Origin: an uncultured Clostridia bacterium
Lineage (GTDB): Bacteria > Bacillota > Clostridia > Oscillospirales > Acutalibacteraceae
Length of the DNA stretch: 64,000 nucleotides
Reading direction: 5' to 3'
Assembly: GCA_947623505.1 (NCBI GenBank)
Contig: CANQGT010000005.1
Span: 1 to 64,000 of the forward strand
Shown here: in pieces, positions 35,798 to 45,155 of the stretch
Position numbering within the stretch: the first letter of the stretch is position 1
Layout: each line of letters opens with the position of its first letter
The notes under the pieces: model-generated
The model's database searches: none
What the model saw: only the letters and a program-made list of their open reading frames with translations
What the model was told of the DNA's origin: nothing
Program-made: the position numbers and the translations under genes

Positions 35798-36927
35798 TAG
35801 TCCAAAAAATCCTTGAGTCTTTTACTTCTGCTCGGGTGGCGAAGCTTTCTGAGCGCCTTTGCCTCTATTTGACGTATGCGCTCACGCGTAACGTTAAACT
35901 CCCTGCCAACCTCTTCAAGTGTTTTCGGATTGCCGTCGCCAAGGCCGAAACGAAGCGAAAGCACCTTTTCCTCTCTCGGCGTAAGCGTTTTGAGCACGTC
36001 TGAAAGCTGTTCTTTTAAAAGGCTCATCGAAGCGGCGTCATCAGGCGGCAAAGCATCATCGTCGGGGATAAAGTCGCCGAGATGGGAATCCTCTTCCTCG
36101 CCGATAGGCGTTTCAAGCGAGACGGGCTCCTGTGCGACGCGGAGGATTTCCCTGACCTTATCCGTAGGCATTTCAAGGAACTCCGCAATTTCCTCGGGCT
36201 TAGGCTCCTTGCCGTTCTCGTGCAGAAGCTGGCTGTTCGCCTTTTTGACCTTATTTATAGTTTCAACCATATGAACGGGTATTCTTATTGTTCTCGCCTG
36301 ATCTGCGATGGCGCGCGTTATCGCCTGCCTTATCCACCACGTGGCATACGTTGAAAATTTAAAGCCCTTTGTGTAATCAAACTTATCAACAGCCTTGATA
36401 AGCCCCATATTGCCCTCCTGAATGAGGTCGAGGAACTGCATTCCTCTGCCCACATATCTTTTGGCAATGCTTACGACAAGGCGCAGATTGGATTCAGCAA
36501 GGCGTTTTTTCGCTTCGGGATCATCGTCGGCAATCCTTATGGCGTATTCAATCTCCTGCTCCGGAGATAAAAGCGGAACACGGCCTATCTCTTTAAGATA
36601 GACCTTAACAGGATCGTCCATAACGGCGTTTTCGTTCGTCACTACGGTGTCGGCGCCGTCCGTTTCCTTGGGAAGATCCACCTCAAGCGGAATACCGTCA
36701 AGCGCCTCGGCCGAAAAATCGTCTATAATGCTGATATTCGAGCCGTCTATCATATCGTTCAGCTTTTCAAGCTCATCAACGTCAAGATCGAGCTCAACGA
36801 TAAGATTGTCGATTTCCTGAGCGGTAAGGTGACCTACCGACTTGCCTTTTTCAACAAGCTTTTTAAACGCGTTTATCTTTTTTTCTTCCGAAACCGACTG
36901 AGTCGGCGTAAGATTTAAATTATCCAT
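35797..36927 (-). CDS. rpoD: Primary sigma factor RpoD/SigA
   Basis: [94 protein letters not shown]. Confidence 0.98.
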   Translation of the reverse strand: MDNLNLTPTQSVSEEKKINAFKKLVEKGKSVGHLTAQEIDNLIVELDLDVDELEKLNDMIDGSNISIIDDFSAEALDGIPLEVDLPKETDGADTVVTNENAVMDDPVKVYLKEIGRVPLLSPEQEIEYAIRIADDDPEAKKRLAESNLRLVVSIAKRYVGRGMQFLDLIQEGNMGLIKAVDKFDYTKGFKFSTYATWWIRQAITRAIADQARTIRIPVHMVETINKVKKANSQLLHENGKEPKPEEIAEFLEMPTDKVREILRVAQEPVSLETPIGEEEDSHLGDFIPDDDALPPDDAASMSLLKEQLSDVLKTLTPREEKVLSLRFGLGDGNPKTLEEVGREFNVTRERIRQIEAKALRKLRHPSRSKRLKDFLD

Positions 36928-36942
36928 GTTGTTCTCCTCATT

Positions 36943-38676
36943 TTATGTATTTCCGAAAGCTTTTCTGAATTCATCGTCGTTCATAACGGAAACAGAACGA
37001 CCGTTTTTCTTATTGTATTCCTCGCGAATTACCTTTAGACAGTCCGGAAATTCGGCTTTTGGATCAACGCTTTCCCTGCCGTTTGCCATCAAGCCGGAAA
37101 GCCTGCCCATCTCATCCACCGAAAGCTCGGACGAAAACGAAGAAATATCGGTTCCGCTAACGTTTTCGATATTGGCGCAGATAAGCTCAAAAATCTTTTT
37201 TATAAAGCCTTTGCCGAGATATTCCGACGAAAAACCGTCTAACATTTTATAACAATCGGGATATTTTATCAAGAGGAAAATCATTCTTTCCTCCGCTTTG
37301 AACTTCTTTGTTGTGGTGTTGCCGTCAAAAGCGGCCTTCGCGGTCTGCCTGACGCTTTCGTTTATAATTTTTCTGCTGCCGGCCCGCCTTACGGCATACG
37401 CGTTTTTCTTAGCGTACGCTTCAAGCTGCGCCGCCGCGCTTTTCCTGTCTATTCCAAGCTCTTCGGACAAGCGTGAAATATAAATATCCTGCTCTACCGG
37501 CGAAGCGTCGGCAAGCACCTTGACGGCCTCGTTTATAAAATCGATCTTGCTATGAGTTGTTTTGAGGTCGTGCGAATTTCTGAGCTCAAGCAGCTTAAAT
37601 TCAAGATCGCTTGCGGCCGTTTCAAGCATCGCGGCGAATTTTTCGGCGCCGACAGTTTTTATTATTTCGTCGGGATCTTTGCCGTACATCAGTTTTGGAA
37701 CACGTATTTTAAGATTCGTCTGCTTAAACATCTGAATGGCTCTTTTAAGCGCTTTTTGACCGGCCTCGTCGGCGTCGTAAGCAAGTATCACTTCGCTCGC
37801 GTATCTGTTAATAAGACTTATCTGCTCGTTTGTAAGCGCCGTTCCGCAGCCGGCAACGGCATTGGTAAATCCTGCCTGATGCATAGCGATAACGTCCATA
37901 TATCCCTCGCAGAGAATAATGCTTGTCCTGCCGCTGTCCTTTGCGAAATTAAGGCCGAAAACTTCGTTTGTTTTTTTATATACGAGCGTGTCGCTCGTGT
38001 TGATATATTTCGGCTTGCTGTCGTCAAGAACGCGCCCGCCAAACGCGATAACGTTGCCGTATATATCGATAATCGGCGTTATTACACGGTTTCTGAAATA
38101 ATCGTAATATCCGTGCTGCCCTTTTCTGACAAGTCCGGCTTCATACATTTCGGCAACGGAAAAGCCCTCGTCTTTAAGATAATTCAAAAGCCCGTCCCAG
38201 TCGGTGGGCGCGTAACCGAGCCCGAATTTCGTTATCGTTTTTTTTGTGAGCCCTCTGTTTAGAAAATATCCGAGCGCTTTTTCGCCTCCCGCGCCGGTGA
38301 GGCGGGAATTAAAGAATTTCGCGGCTTTTCTGTTAGCCTCAAGTATGCGTCTTCTCTTTTTTGCGAGGCTGTCGTCAAAGCCCTCGGAGGGCATCTGCAT
38401 TCCGGCTCTTTCGGCAAGCAGCCGCACAGCGTCCATATAATCGAGATTCTGTATTTTTCTGATAAATGTTACCGCGTCTCCGCCGGCGCCGCATCCGAAA
38501 CAGTAAAACGACTGCGTATCGGGATATACGGTAAACGACGGCGTTTTCTCATTGTGAAACGGGCAAAGTCCCACAAAAGTGGAGCCTCGCTTTTTCAGAG
38601 TTACATAAGTTGAAATTACATCCTCAATATCGGTTTTGTATTTGAGTTGCTGCAAAAAGCTCTCGCTGAGCGCCAT
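36943..38676 (-). CDS. dnaG: DNA primase
   Basis: CPFHNEKTPSFTVYPDTQSFYCFGCGAGGDAVTFI; EGYMDVIAMHQAG. Confidence 0.97.
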   Translation of the reverse strand: MALSESFLQQLKYKTDIEDVISTYVTLKKRGSTFVGLCPFHNEKTPSFTVYPDTQSFYCFGCGAGGDAVTFIRKIQNLDYMDAVRLLAERAGMQMPSEGFDDSLAKKRRRILEANRKAAKFFNSRLTGAGGEKALGYFLNRGLTKKTITKFGLGYAPTDWDGLLNYLKDEGFSVAEMYEAGLVRKGQHGYYDYFRNRVITPIIDIYGNVIAFGGRVLDDSKPKYINTSDTLVYKKTNEVFGLNFAKDSGRTSIILCEGYMDVIAMHQAGFTNAVAGCGTALTNEQISLINRYASEVILAYDADEAGQKALKRAIQMFKQTNLKIRVPKLMYGKDPDEIIKTVGAEKFAAMLETAASDLEFKLLELRNSHDLKTTHSKIDFINEAVKVLADASPVEQDIYISRLSEELGIDRKSAAAQLEAYAKKNAYAVRRAGSRKIINESVRQTAKAAFDGNTTTKKFKAEERMIFLLIKYPDCYKMLDGFSSEYLGKGFIKKIFELICANIENVSGTDISSFSSELSVDEMGRLSGLMANGRESVDPKAEFPDCLKVIREEYNKKNGRSVSVMNDDEFRKAFGNT

Positions 38677-38691
38677 AATCTCAACCCCTTT

Positions 38692-39693
38692 CTATTTGAG
38701 CTCGGATTTCGGCAGAAAAAGCTCGCTGAATTTTTTTAACGCCAAATTGTCGCTCATAGCGGCTATGTAATCGCAGACGGCTCTCGGTATCCCCTCTTTT
38801 TCGCAAATTTCCGAATACGGTTCAGGCAGCAAATCGGGATTTTCTTTATAAAACGAAACAAGCTTTTCGATTATTTCAAAAGCCTTTTCATCTTCTCTTC
38901 TGCATATATCGCTTGAATAAACGCGATTATACATAAAATCGGTAAGCTCGTCAAACGCTTCGCCCATTAAGCTCCCGAAGCAAATCTCGCTTTTGCTGTT
39001 TTCAACCACGTCGAAAACAAGATTGTTTATTCTCTCGGATTTTCTGCTCCCAAGCGCCGAAACGAGGTGTGAAGGAATGTCCCCCTCGCTCATTACGCCT
39101 GCCGCCTCCGCGTCGTCAATATCGTGATTTATGAAAGCAATCCTGTCCGCGAGGCGTATTATCTGCCCCTCAAGAGTAAAAGCCTTGGCGCCGCTCGAGT
39201 GGCATCCGATACCGTTTATTACCTCTTTTGTGAGATTGAGCCCGCGTCCGCTTTTTTCGATTTTCGTAACTACGCGAACGCTTTGCTCGTAATGCCTAAA
39301 ATCAATCCCCGAAGCGCTGTTCAGAGCTCTTTCGCCGGCGTGGCCGAAAGGAGTATGCCCTAAATCGTGCCCGAGCGCGATCGCCTCAGTCAAATCCTCG
39401 TTGAGGCAGAGAGCTCTCGCGATAGTTCTCGCTATCTGCGAAACTTCAAGCGTGTGTGTAAGCCTTGTTCTGTAATAATCTCCGGCGGGAGCGAGAAAAA
39501 CCTGCGTTTTGTGCTTCAGCGTTCTGAAAGATGAAGAATGGATTATCCTGTCTCTGTCTCGCTGAAAGCAGGTTCTTATCGAGCATTCTTCCTCGAATAT
39601 CTCCCTGCCGAGCGAATTTTGCGAAAGGCAGGCGTTTTCGGACAATGTCATTCTTTCGTTATTTTCCGCTCGTTCTCTGATAATTTTATCCAA
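38692..39693 (-). CDS. dgt: Deoxyguanosinetriphosphate triphosphohydrolase-like HD protein
   Basis: FRTLKHKTQVFLAPAGDYYRTRLTHTLEVSQIARTIARAL; GHDLGHTPFGHAGE. Confidence 0.95.
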   Translation of the reverse strand: MDKIIRERAENNERMTLSENACLSQNSLGREIFEEECSIRTCFQRDRDRIIHSSSFRTLKHKTQVFLAPAGDYYRTRLTHTLEVSQIARTIARALCLNEDLTEAIALGHDLGHTPFGHAGERALNSASGIDFRHYEQSVRVVTKIEKSGRGLNLTKEVINGIGCHSSGAKAFTLEGQIIRLADRIAFINHDIDDAEAAGVMSEGDIPSHLVSALGSRKSERINNLVFDVVENSKSEICFGSLMGEAFDELTDFMYNRVYSSDICRREDEKAFEIIEKLVSFYKENPDLLPEPYSEICEKEGIPRAVCDYIAAMSDNLALKKFSELFLPKSELK

Positions 39694-39774
39694 AATATCA
39701 CCTTTTTATTACATCTCATAATATTTATACGCAATATTGTGCATAATTCCTTTTTAAAAGAGCAAATTTTTATC

Positions 39775-39803
39775 TTGACTTGGATTTTTTTAATTGTTAT
39801 CAT
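39775..39803 (+). promoter_or_regulatory. Sigma-A promoter TTGACT-17-TATCAT of the metallophosphoesterase gene
   Basis: -35 at 39775-39780, -10 at 39798-39803. Confidence 0.6.
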
Positions 39804-39821
39804 CAAAAAGAGGTGTATTCT

Positions 39822-40664
39822 ATGCCATACTTCGTGACGGCTCTCGCCGTCGTTTTGCTTTTCGCGTTTTGCTTTTACCAAAACAATAAGCTCGATATAA
39901 CCGAATATAAAATTCAAAGCGAAAATATCACCGGAAAAAGCATAAAAATAGCGCATCTTTCGGATTTTCATTCAAAGCCTTTCAAAAAGGTTCTCAACGA
40001 AGTAAAAAAAGCGGAACCGAACCTTATTGTGATAACGGGCGACTATATCAACGACAAATGCAAAAACAAAGAAAAAATGCTCGCTTACGGAAAAGAGCTT
40101 GTGCAGACGGCGCCGGTGTTTTATATATCAGGCAACCACGAGCGAAGGCTTAAAAACTTCGACGGCTTGATGCGGGAATTGCGCGAAATGGGATTTAACG
40201 TGCTTCTAAACGAAATATCGCAGATAAAAATCGAAGGCAATACGGTTACGATTTTAGGTCTTGACGAAAAGCAGGGCGGCTTCGACGATTATTTAAAAAG
40301 AATGAAAGGAACTTTTGAATACGGAGATTTATCCCGATATTTCAAAGAACTCGATCTGTACGGCGGCTTTAAAATAGTTTTAAGCCATTTTCCCGAAAAT
40401 TTTGAAAGTATTAAAGAGCTTAATTACTCGCAGTATAACTTTGACCTCCAGCTTTCAGGCCACGCTCACGGCGGGCAGTTTATACTGCCGTTTATCGGCC
40501 CTGTTTTCAGCCCCGGGCAGGGATTTTTTCCGAAATACGCGAGAGGAGAAAAAGGAACGAGACCTAAGCTTATTATAAGCAGGGGTCTCGGCAATTCGGA
40601 ATTTCCCGTGAGGCTGTTCAACCACCCGGAAATAATATTTATAACAGCCGGCAAAAAAGAATAA
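39822..40664 (+). CDS. Membrane-anchored metallophosphoesterase
   Basis: IAHLSDFHSKPF, ITGDYIND, ISGNHERR, LSGHAHGGQF; start moved to MPYFVTALAV. Confidence 0.93.
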   Translation: MPYFVTALAVVLLFAFCFYQNNKLDITEYKIQSENITGKSIKIAHLSDFHSKPFKKVLNEVKKAEPNLIVITGDYINDKCKNKEKMLAYGKELVQTAPVFYISGNHERRLKNFDGLMRELREMGFNVLLNEISQIKIEGNTVTILGLDEKQGGFDDYLKRMKGTFEYGDLSRYFKELDLYGGFKIVLSHFPENFESIKELNYSQYNFDLQLSGHAHGGQFILPFIGPVFSPGQGFFPKYARGEKGTRPKLIISRGLGNSEFPVRLFNHPEIIFITAGKKE

Positions 40665-40706
40665 ACAACGTATAAAACCGTCTGAACAAATGATGTTCGG
40701 GCGGTT

Positions 40707-41375
40707 TTAAATTTTTGCGTATTTTTCACCAAGGCGCTCAAACGAATATCTGCCGCCGCTCATCTCCGTAAGCTGATTTTCGAGCTCTTCGCGCACTTCG
40801 CTTTTCACCGTAAAAGTCACGCGGACACTTTCGCCGAAATCGCTGCTTTCAATATTCGCGCCGAATGAATCCAACAGCTTTACAAGGCTTGAATAAAAGG
40901 AATAATCCGTTTTGCATCCGAGAACGGCGCATGGGGCCATAGTGATTATTCCGCCGGACTCAACGGCTATCTTTGAGCCGTGCGAATACGCTCTTACAAG
41001 GCCTCCCGCGCCAAGCAAAATCCCGCCGAAATATCTTGTAACAACAACGCACACGTCCGTAAGCCCGTTTTTAAGAATAACGTCGAGCACCGGAACGCCC
41101 GCCGTACCTGACGGTTCGCCGTCGTCGCTGTATCGCTGAATATTATTTTCTCTGAGAACGTAGGCGTAAACGTTGTGGGACGCGTCCCAATGCCTTGATC
41201 TTACGGAGTTAACGAACGAAACAGCCTCCTCCTGCGTTTTTACAGGCTTAACGCAGCCGATAAATCTCGACCTTTTCTCAACAAATTCGGAGCTGTTTTC
41301 ATATTCTACGGTTTTGTATTCTTTCAATTCAAACACCCTGCAAATATTAAAGGCAACGTAAAAACGCTGCCTCAA
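40707..41375 (-). CDS. YigZ/IMPACT family protein
   Basis: SRFIGCVKPVKTQEEA; DDGEPSGTAGVPVLDVI; VVVTRYFGGILLGAGGLVRAY. Exact start uncertain. Confidence 0.92.
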   Translation of the reverse strand: MRQRFYVAFNICRVFELKEYKTVEYENSSEFVEKRSRFIGCVKPVKTQEEAVSFVNSVRSRHWDASHNVYAYVLRENNIQRYSDDGEPSGTAGVPVLDVILKNGLTDVCVVVTRYFGGILLGAGGLVRAYSHGSKIAVESGGIITMAPCAVLGCKTDYSFYSSLVKLLDSFGANIESSDFGESVRVTFTVKSEVREELENQLTEMSGGRYSFERLGEKYAKI

Positions 41376-41381
41376 TAAAAA

Positions 41382-41594
41382 TCAGTTTTTCTTGCCGTAT
41401 CTTCTGTTAAATCTGTCTACACGTCCGCCTGTATCAACAAGCTTCTGTTTACCTGTATAAAAGGGATGACATTTTGAACAGATATCAACCTTGAGCTCGC
41501 TTTTTGTGCTTTTTGTTTCGTAAACCGCGCCGCAGGCACATCTTACCGTGCAAGCCTGATACTTGGGATGAATTCCGTCTTTCATTGATTTCAC
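41382..41594 (-). CDS. rpmE: 50S ribosomal protein L31 (zinc form)
   Basis: [62 protein letters not shown]. Confidence 0.96.
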   Translation of the reverse strand: MKSMKDGIHPKYQACTVRCACGAVYETKSTKSELKVDICSKCHPFYTGKQKLVDTGGRVDRFNRRYGKKN

Positions 41595-41623
41595 CTCTTT
41601 AAAATAATGTCATAGCATTTGGA

Positions 41624-41652
41624 ATAATAACACAATAAGCCGCAAAAAGCAA
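41624..41652 (-). promoter_or_regulatory. Sigma-A promoter of rpmE: TTGCTT-17-TATTAT
   Basis: Plus-strand ATAATA at 41624-41629 and AAGCAA at 41647-41652. Confidence 0.55.
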
Positions 41653-41666
41653 GTCTTTTTTTAAAA

Positions 41667-44600
41667 TTATTTGTAACTGCATATTTTTGAAAGCGCAAAA
41701 GAATACAGCAAAGCCTCTTTTACCCTCTTTCCAAGCGTTTTTGATACGGCGTATTTATAAAATTCTATCTGATTTTTATACATTGATAAAAGCTGCTCTT
41801 CGTCCTTAACCCGGTCGGTTTTGTAATCTACGATAACAAGCTCTCCGTTTTCCTCAAAAACGCAGTCGGAAATGCCCTGGATAAGAATTTCCTCATCGCT
41901 GTCTGTTTCGGAAATATCCCTCAGCTTAACAAAAGATGAAATTTTTAATTCCCTGTAAAGCCTGTCCGCTTCAAAAATACGTTTTGAAAGATCGCCTGAA
42001 AACAATGTTTTAAGAGCTTTTCTGTCAAGGCAATCGGCCTGTTCCGGCGTTATAAAAGAACGGTTTGCAAGGCGTTCTATTTCCCCTTCCAAATCCGCTT
42101 TTGCTCCTTCGTAATCGCAAAACTGCATAAACGCGTGCATCGCCGTTCCTTTTTGAGCGGGAGTCATTTCACCGTCACTCAAAAACGCGGGCTTTGATGA
42201 AGCGGTATAGTCAAGGGTCTTTATACTCTCGTCAAGCTCCGAAGCAGTGAACTTTGCCGAAACGCAGGAAAGCTCTGAATATTTATATTTGTATTCGGCG
42301 CGGGCTTTTATATCGGCAAGCATTTCAGCGTCAAATCCGGCTTTAATCTCTTCGTGTCCGACGCTTTCGTTTTCGATAGGATCCTTTATTTCAACGTCAA
42401 GGGAAAAATCAGCGTTACGAACGTCGCAGGCAATGCCTGAAAACTCTCTAAGCTCTCCGCAGTCGGGATGAGTAAGCGCGGCTGCCAAGATAAAATCACC
42501 GTCGTACATAATATTTCGGCAATGGTACGGACTGAGCTTGCCGCCGCTTATTTTAGAAGCAAGCGAATTAAGGCGTCCGCTTAAATTATCTGTCGTTATA
42601 AAAGAAATAAACTGCTCTTTTGCGCGTGTGACCGCAACATAAAGCACCCTGAGATTTTCGCTTTGAATCGCGGCTTTGTTAAGACGGTGAACAACGGCGT
42701 AAGGAAGCGTATCATAATCGTAAAGCCCGTCCTCAACGTGCATTTTAACGCCCGGTCCGACAATCGGGTGCAAAAGGAATTTACCGTTTAGATCGCGCAT
42801 ATTGTATTTTCTTTCGGAGCCCGCAAGAATAACAACGGGGAATTCAAGCCCCTTGGAATGATGAACGCTCATAATTTTAACGGCATTCTCCGAAACGGCT
42901 GTATTTGCGGCGCTTTGAAAGCCGTTATCGCTTTCCGCGACTTTATCTATATATCTGATAAACGAAGTCAAACCGACACTGCCCGAGCTGTCGTAATCGG
43001 CGGCATAGGAAATGAATTTGTCGATATTCGCGCACCTCTGCTCACCGTTTCCGAGCGCACCCGCAAACGCGTAAACGCTTTTAAATTCGCATATGTAACG
43101 AATAAAATACGAAACGGGCGAAGTAACCGAAAGTTCGGACAGCATTTCAAGCTCGGAAAGCATATGCTTTGCCTTGTCGGATTTTGAATTGAGAACGCAG
43201 GCATAAAGATCCATCCCCGCCCTGCCCGATATTCTTATCTCGGAAAGCTCGTCGGGCGTAAAGCCGTAAAGCGGAGAGCTCATAACCGAAAGCAGGGGTA
43301 TATCCTGAGCCGGATTATCTATAACGCGCAGAAGTGAAGTAAGTATTTTAATTTCGGCGCAGTCAAACATATTTTCGGCGTTGTCGCAGACAACGGGTAT
43401 TCCGTTTGCGGTGAGCACCTCGTTATATACTGGAGCGTGATTCTTCATAGAGCGCAGTAAAATCGCGAAATCACCGTATCTTATCGGCCTGTAAACGCCT
43501 CCGTCCCTTATAAGTTCCTTTTTCGCTATTTTTTCGTTTATTGTTTCGGAAATATATTGCGCCTCGAGCAAATCGGTGTTTTCCCCTTTTACGCCCTTTA
43601 GGATTTTAAGCTGAGCGCAGGCAACGCCGTTATCATTATAATCCGCTCCGTAATTAAGGTATTCTTCCTCGTCATAATCTATCTCGCCCGTTTTTTCGCT
43701 CATAATAGCCGAAAAAAGGAAGTTTACATAGTCGCATACGCCTTTTTTGGAACGGAAATTTTTATCGAAAATGATTTTACGGCTCCCGCCGTTTTCACCC
43801 TCATACGGCAGATAATCGTTGCGCTTTTTTATAAAAATATGCGGCATCGCAAGTCGAAAACGGTAAATACTCTGCTTTATATCGCCCACCATAAAGCGGT
43901 TGTTTCCGTTGGAAAGCAGACTGTAAATAAGATCCTGCGCCTCGTTTGTGTCCTGATACTCGTCTATAAGAATCTCGAAAAAGCTCTTTTGCAATTCCAA
44001 AGCAAGATCGCTCGGCACAACGGCGGAATTTTCATTTTTACATAAAAGAGAAATCGCAAAATGCTCAATATCCGCGAATGAATAGCCGTTTCTTTCCTCC
44101 TTGAGCGAAGAAAGCTCACTATCAAGCTCGCCGACAACTCGGCAAAGCGTTTTCAAAACAGGATAGAGCTTCTCCGCGTCCGCTTTGTATTCTTCGGAAT
44201 CAGCGCAAACAAGGCGGGATATTTCATCAATAATGCCCTTGTATATATTTCTGCGTGAAACAAAATCGTCCTTTATCGGCGACGTATAATTTTTACGACT
44301 CGCAAGCCTTCCGAATTTAACGGCGGCGAACGCTTTGCATACTTCGTTCCAGCCTCCGTCAAACGAACGGCGGAGATTTTCAATAACGGAAAAGTCTTCG
44401 TTAAGGTTGGCGCTGTAAGGCTCAAACATAATATCATCGGGGCACTCGTCAAGAACCGAACGCGCCGATTCGGCGTATTCGAGGGCTGTGTCAAGCGCGT
44501 AAATGATTTCTTCGGTAAGATAGGGATACCATACGCTTTTCTCAAGCGGTATATCGGGATTGTAATTTTCACAAACGGAATCAAGCCATTTATGCGGAAA

Positions 44601-45155
44601 CGGCTGAGAATAAATATAGGTGTAAACGCGCTTTATCGTATTTTTAAATTCCTTTTCGTCCTTTGGCGCCGCCAAAAGGCGGGTTAGTGACGCGATTTCC
44701 TCAAAATATTCCTCAAAAGCTCTGTCGAGAACGGAGTCAAGAGCGGAATCGGTCATTACTTGGAGCTGAGCGTCGTCAAGCACGGAAAAATCACGGCTTA
44801 TGCCGAGAGTAAAAAAGTTTTCCTTTACAAGATTAAGGCAAAATGAATCGACGGTGCAGATTTTTGATACGGAAAGAAGCGAGAGCTGCCTTTGAATATA
44901 AATATTTGAAGGGGCGCGGCTTAAAATATCCTCAAGCGAAGCGGAAATCCTTGATTTCATCTCGGCTGCGGCGGCGTTTGTAAACGTCAGAATAAGCAAT
45001 CTGTCGGCGCTTACGGGGGCGCTTTCGTCGGTAAGAATATTAACTACTCTTTGAACGAGTGCGGCGGTTTTACCAGAACCCGCGGCGGCAGAAACAAGAA
45101 TATTTGAATTTTTGGCTTTTATTGCGTCAGACTGCTGCTTTGTCCAGTTCGGCAC
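41667..45155 (-). CDS. addA: ATP-dependent helicase/nuclease subunit A
   Basis: AAAGSGKTAALVQRV, VDEYQDTNEAQD, C-terminal RecB nuclease motif IVDYKTDR. Confidence 0.96.
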   Translation of the reverse strand: MPNWTKQQSDAIKAKNSNILVSAAAGSGKTAALVQRVVNILTDESAPVSADRLLILTFTNAAAAEMKSRISASLEDILSRAPSNIYIQRQLSLLSVSKICTVDSFCLNLVKENFFTLGISRDFSVLDDAQLQVMTDSALDSVLDRAFEEYFEEIASLTRLLAAPKDEKEFKNTIKRVYTYIYSQPFPHKWLDSVCENYNPDIPLEKSVWYPYLTEEIIYALDTALEYAESARSVLDECPDDIMFEPYSANLNEDFSVIENLRRSFDGGWNEVCKAFAAVKFGRLASRKNYTSPIKDDFVSRRNIYKGIIDEISRLVCADSEEYKADAEKLYPVLKTLCRVVGELDSELSSLKEERNGYSFADIEHFAISLLCKNENSAVVPSDLALELQKSFFEILIDEYQDTNEAQDLIYSLLSNGNNRFMVGDIKQSIYRFRLAMPHIFIKKRNDYLPYEGENGGSRKIIFDKNFRSKKGVCDYVNFLFSAIMSEKTGEIDYDEEEYLNYGADYNDNGVACAQLKILKGVKGENTDLLEAQYISETINEKIAKKELIRDGGVYRPIRYGDFAILLRSMKNHAPVYNEVLTANGIPVVCDNAENMFDCAEIKILTSLLRVIDNPAQDIPLLSVMSSPLYGFTPDELSEIRISGRAGMDLYACVLNSKSDKAKHMLSELEMLSELSVTSPVSYFIRYICEFKSVYAFAGALGNGEQRCANIDKFISYAADYDSSGSVGLTSFIRYIDKVAESDNGFQSAANTAVSENAVKIMSVHHSKGLEFPVVILAGSERKYNMRDLNGKFLLHPIVGPGVKMHVEDGLYDYDTLPYAVVHRLNKAAIQSENLRVLYVAVTRAKEQFISFITTDNLSGRLNSLASKISGGKLSPYHCRNIMYDGDFILAAALTHPDCGELREFSGIACDVRNADFSLDVEIKDPIENESVGHEEIKAGFDAEMLADIKARAEYKYKYSELSCVSAKFTASELDESIKTLDYTASSKPAFLSDGEMTPAQKGTAMHAFMQFCDYEGAKADLEGEIERLANRSFITPEQADCLDRKALKTLFSGDLSKRIFEADRLYRELKISSFVKLRDISETDSDEEILIQGISDCVFEENGELVIVDYKTDRVKDEEQLLSMYKNQIEFYKYAVSKTLGKRVKEALLYSFALSKICSYK

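Noticed and set aside
37552-38262. 236-aa plus-strand ORF
   Set aside because: Antisense shadow of dnaG, low-complexity composition.
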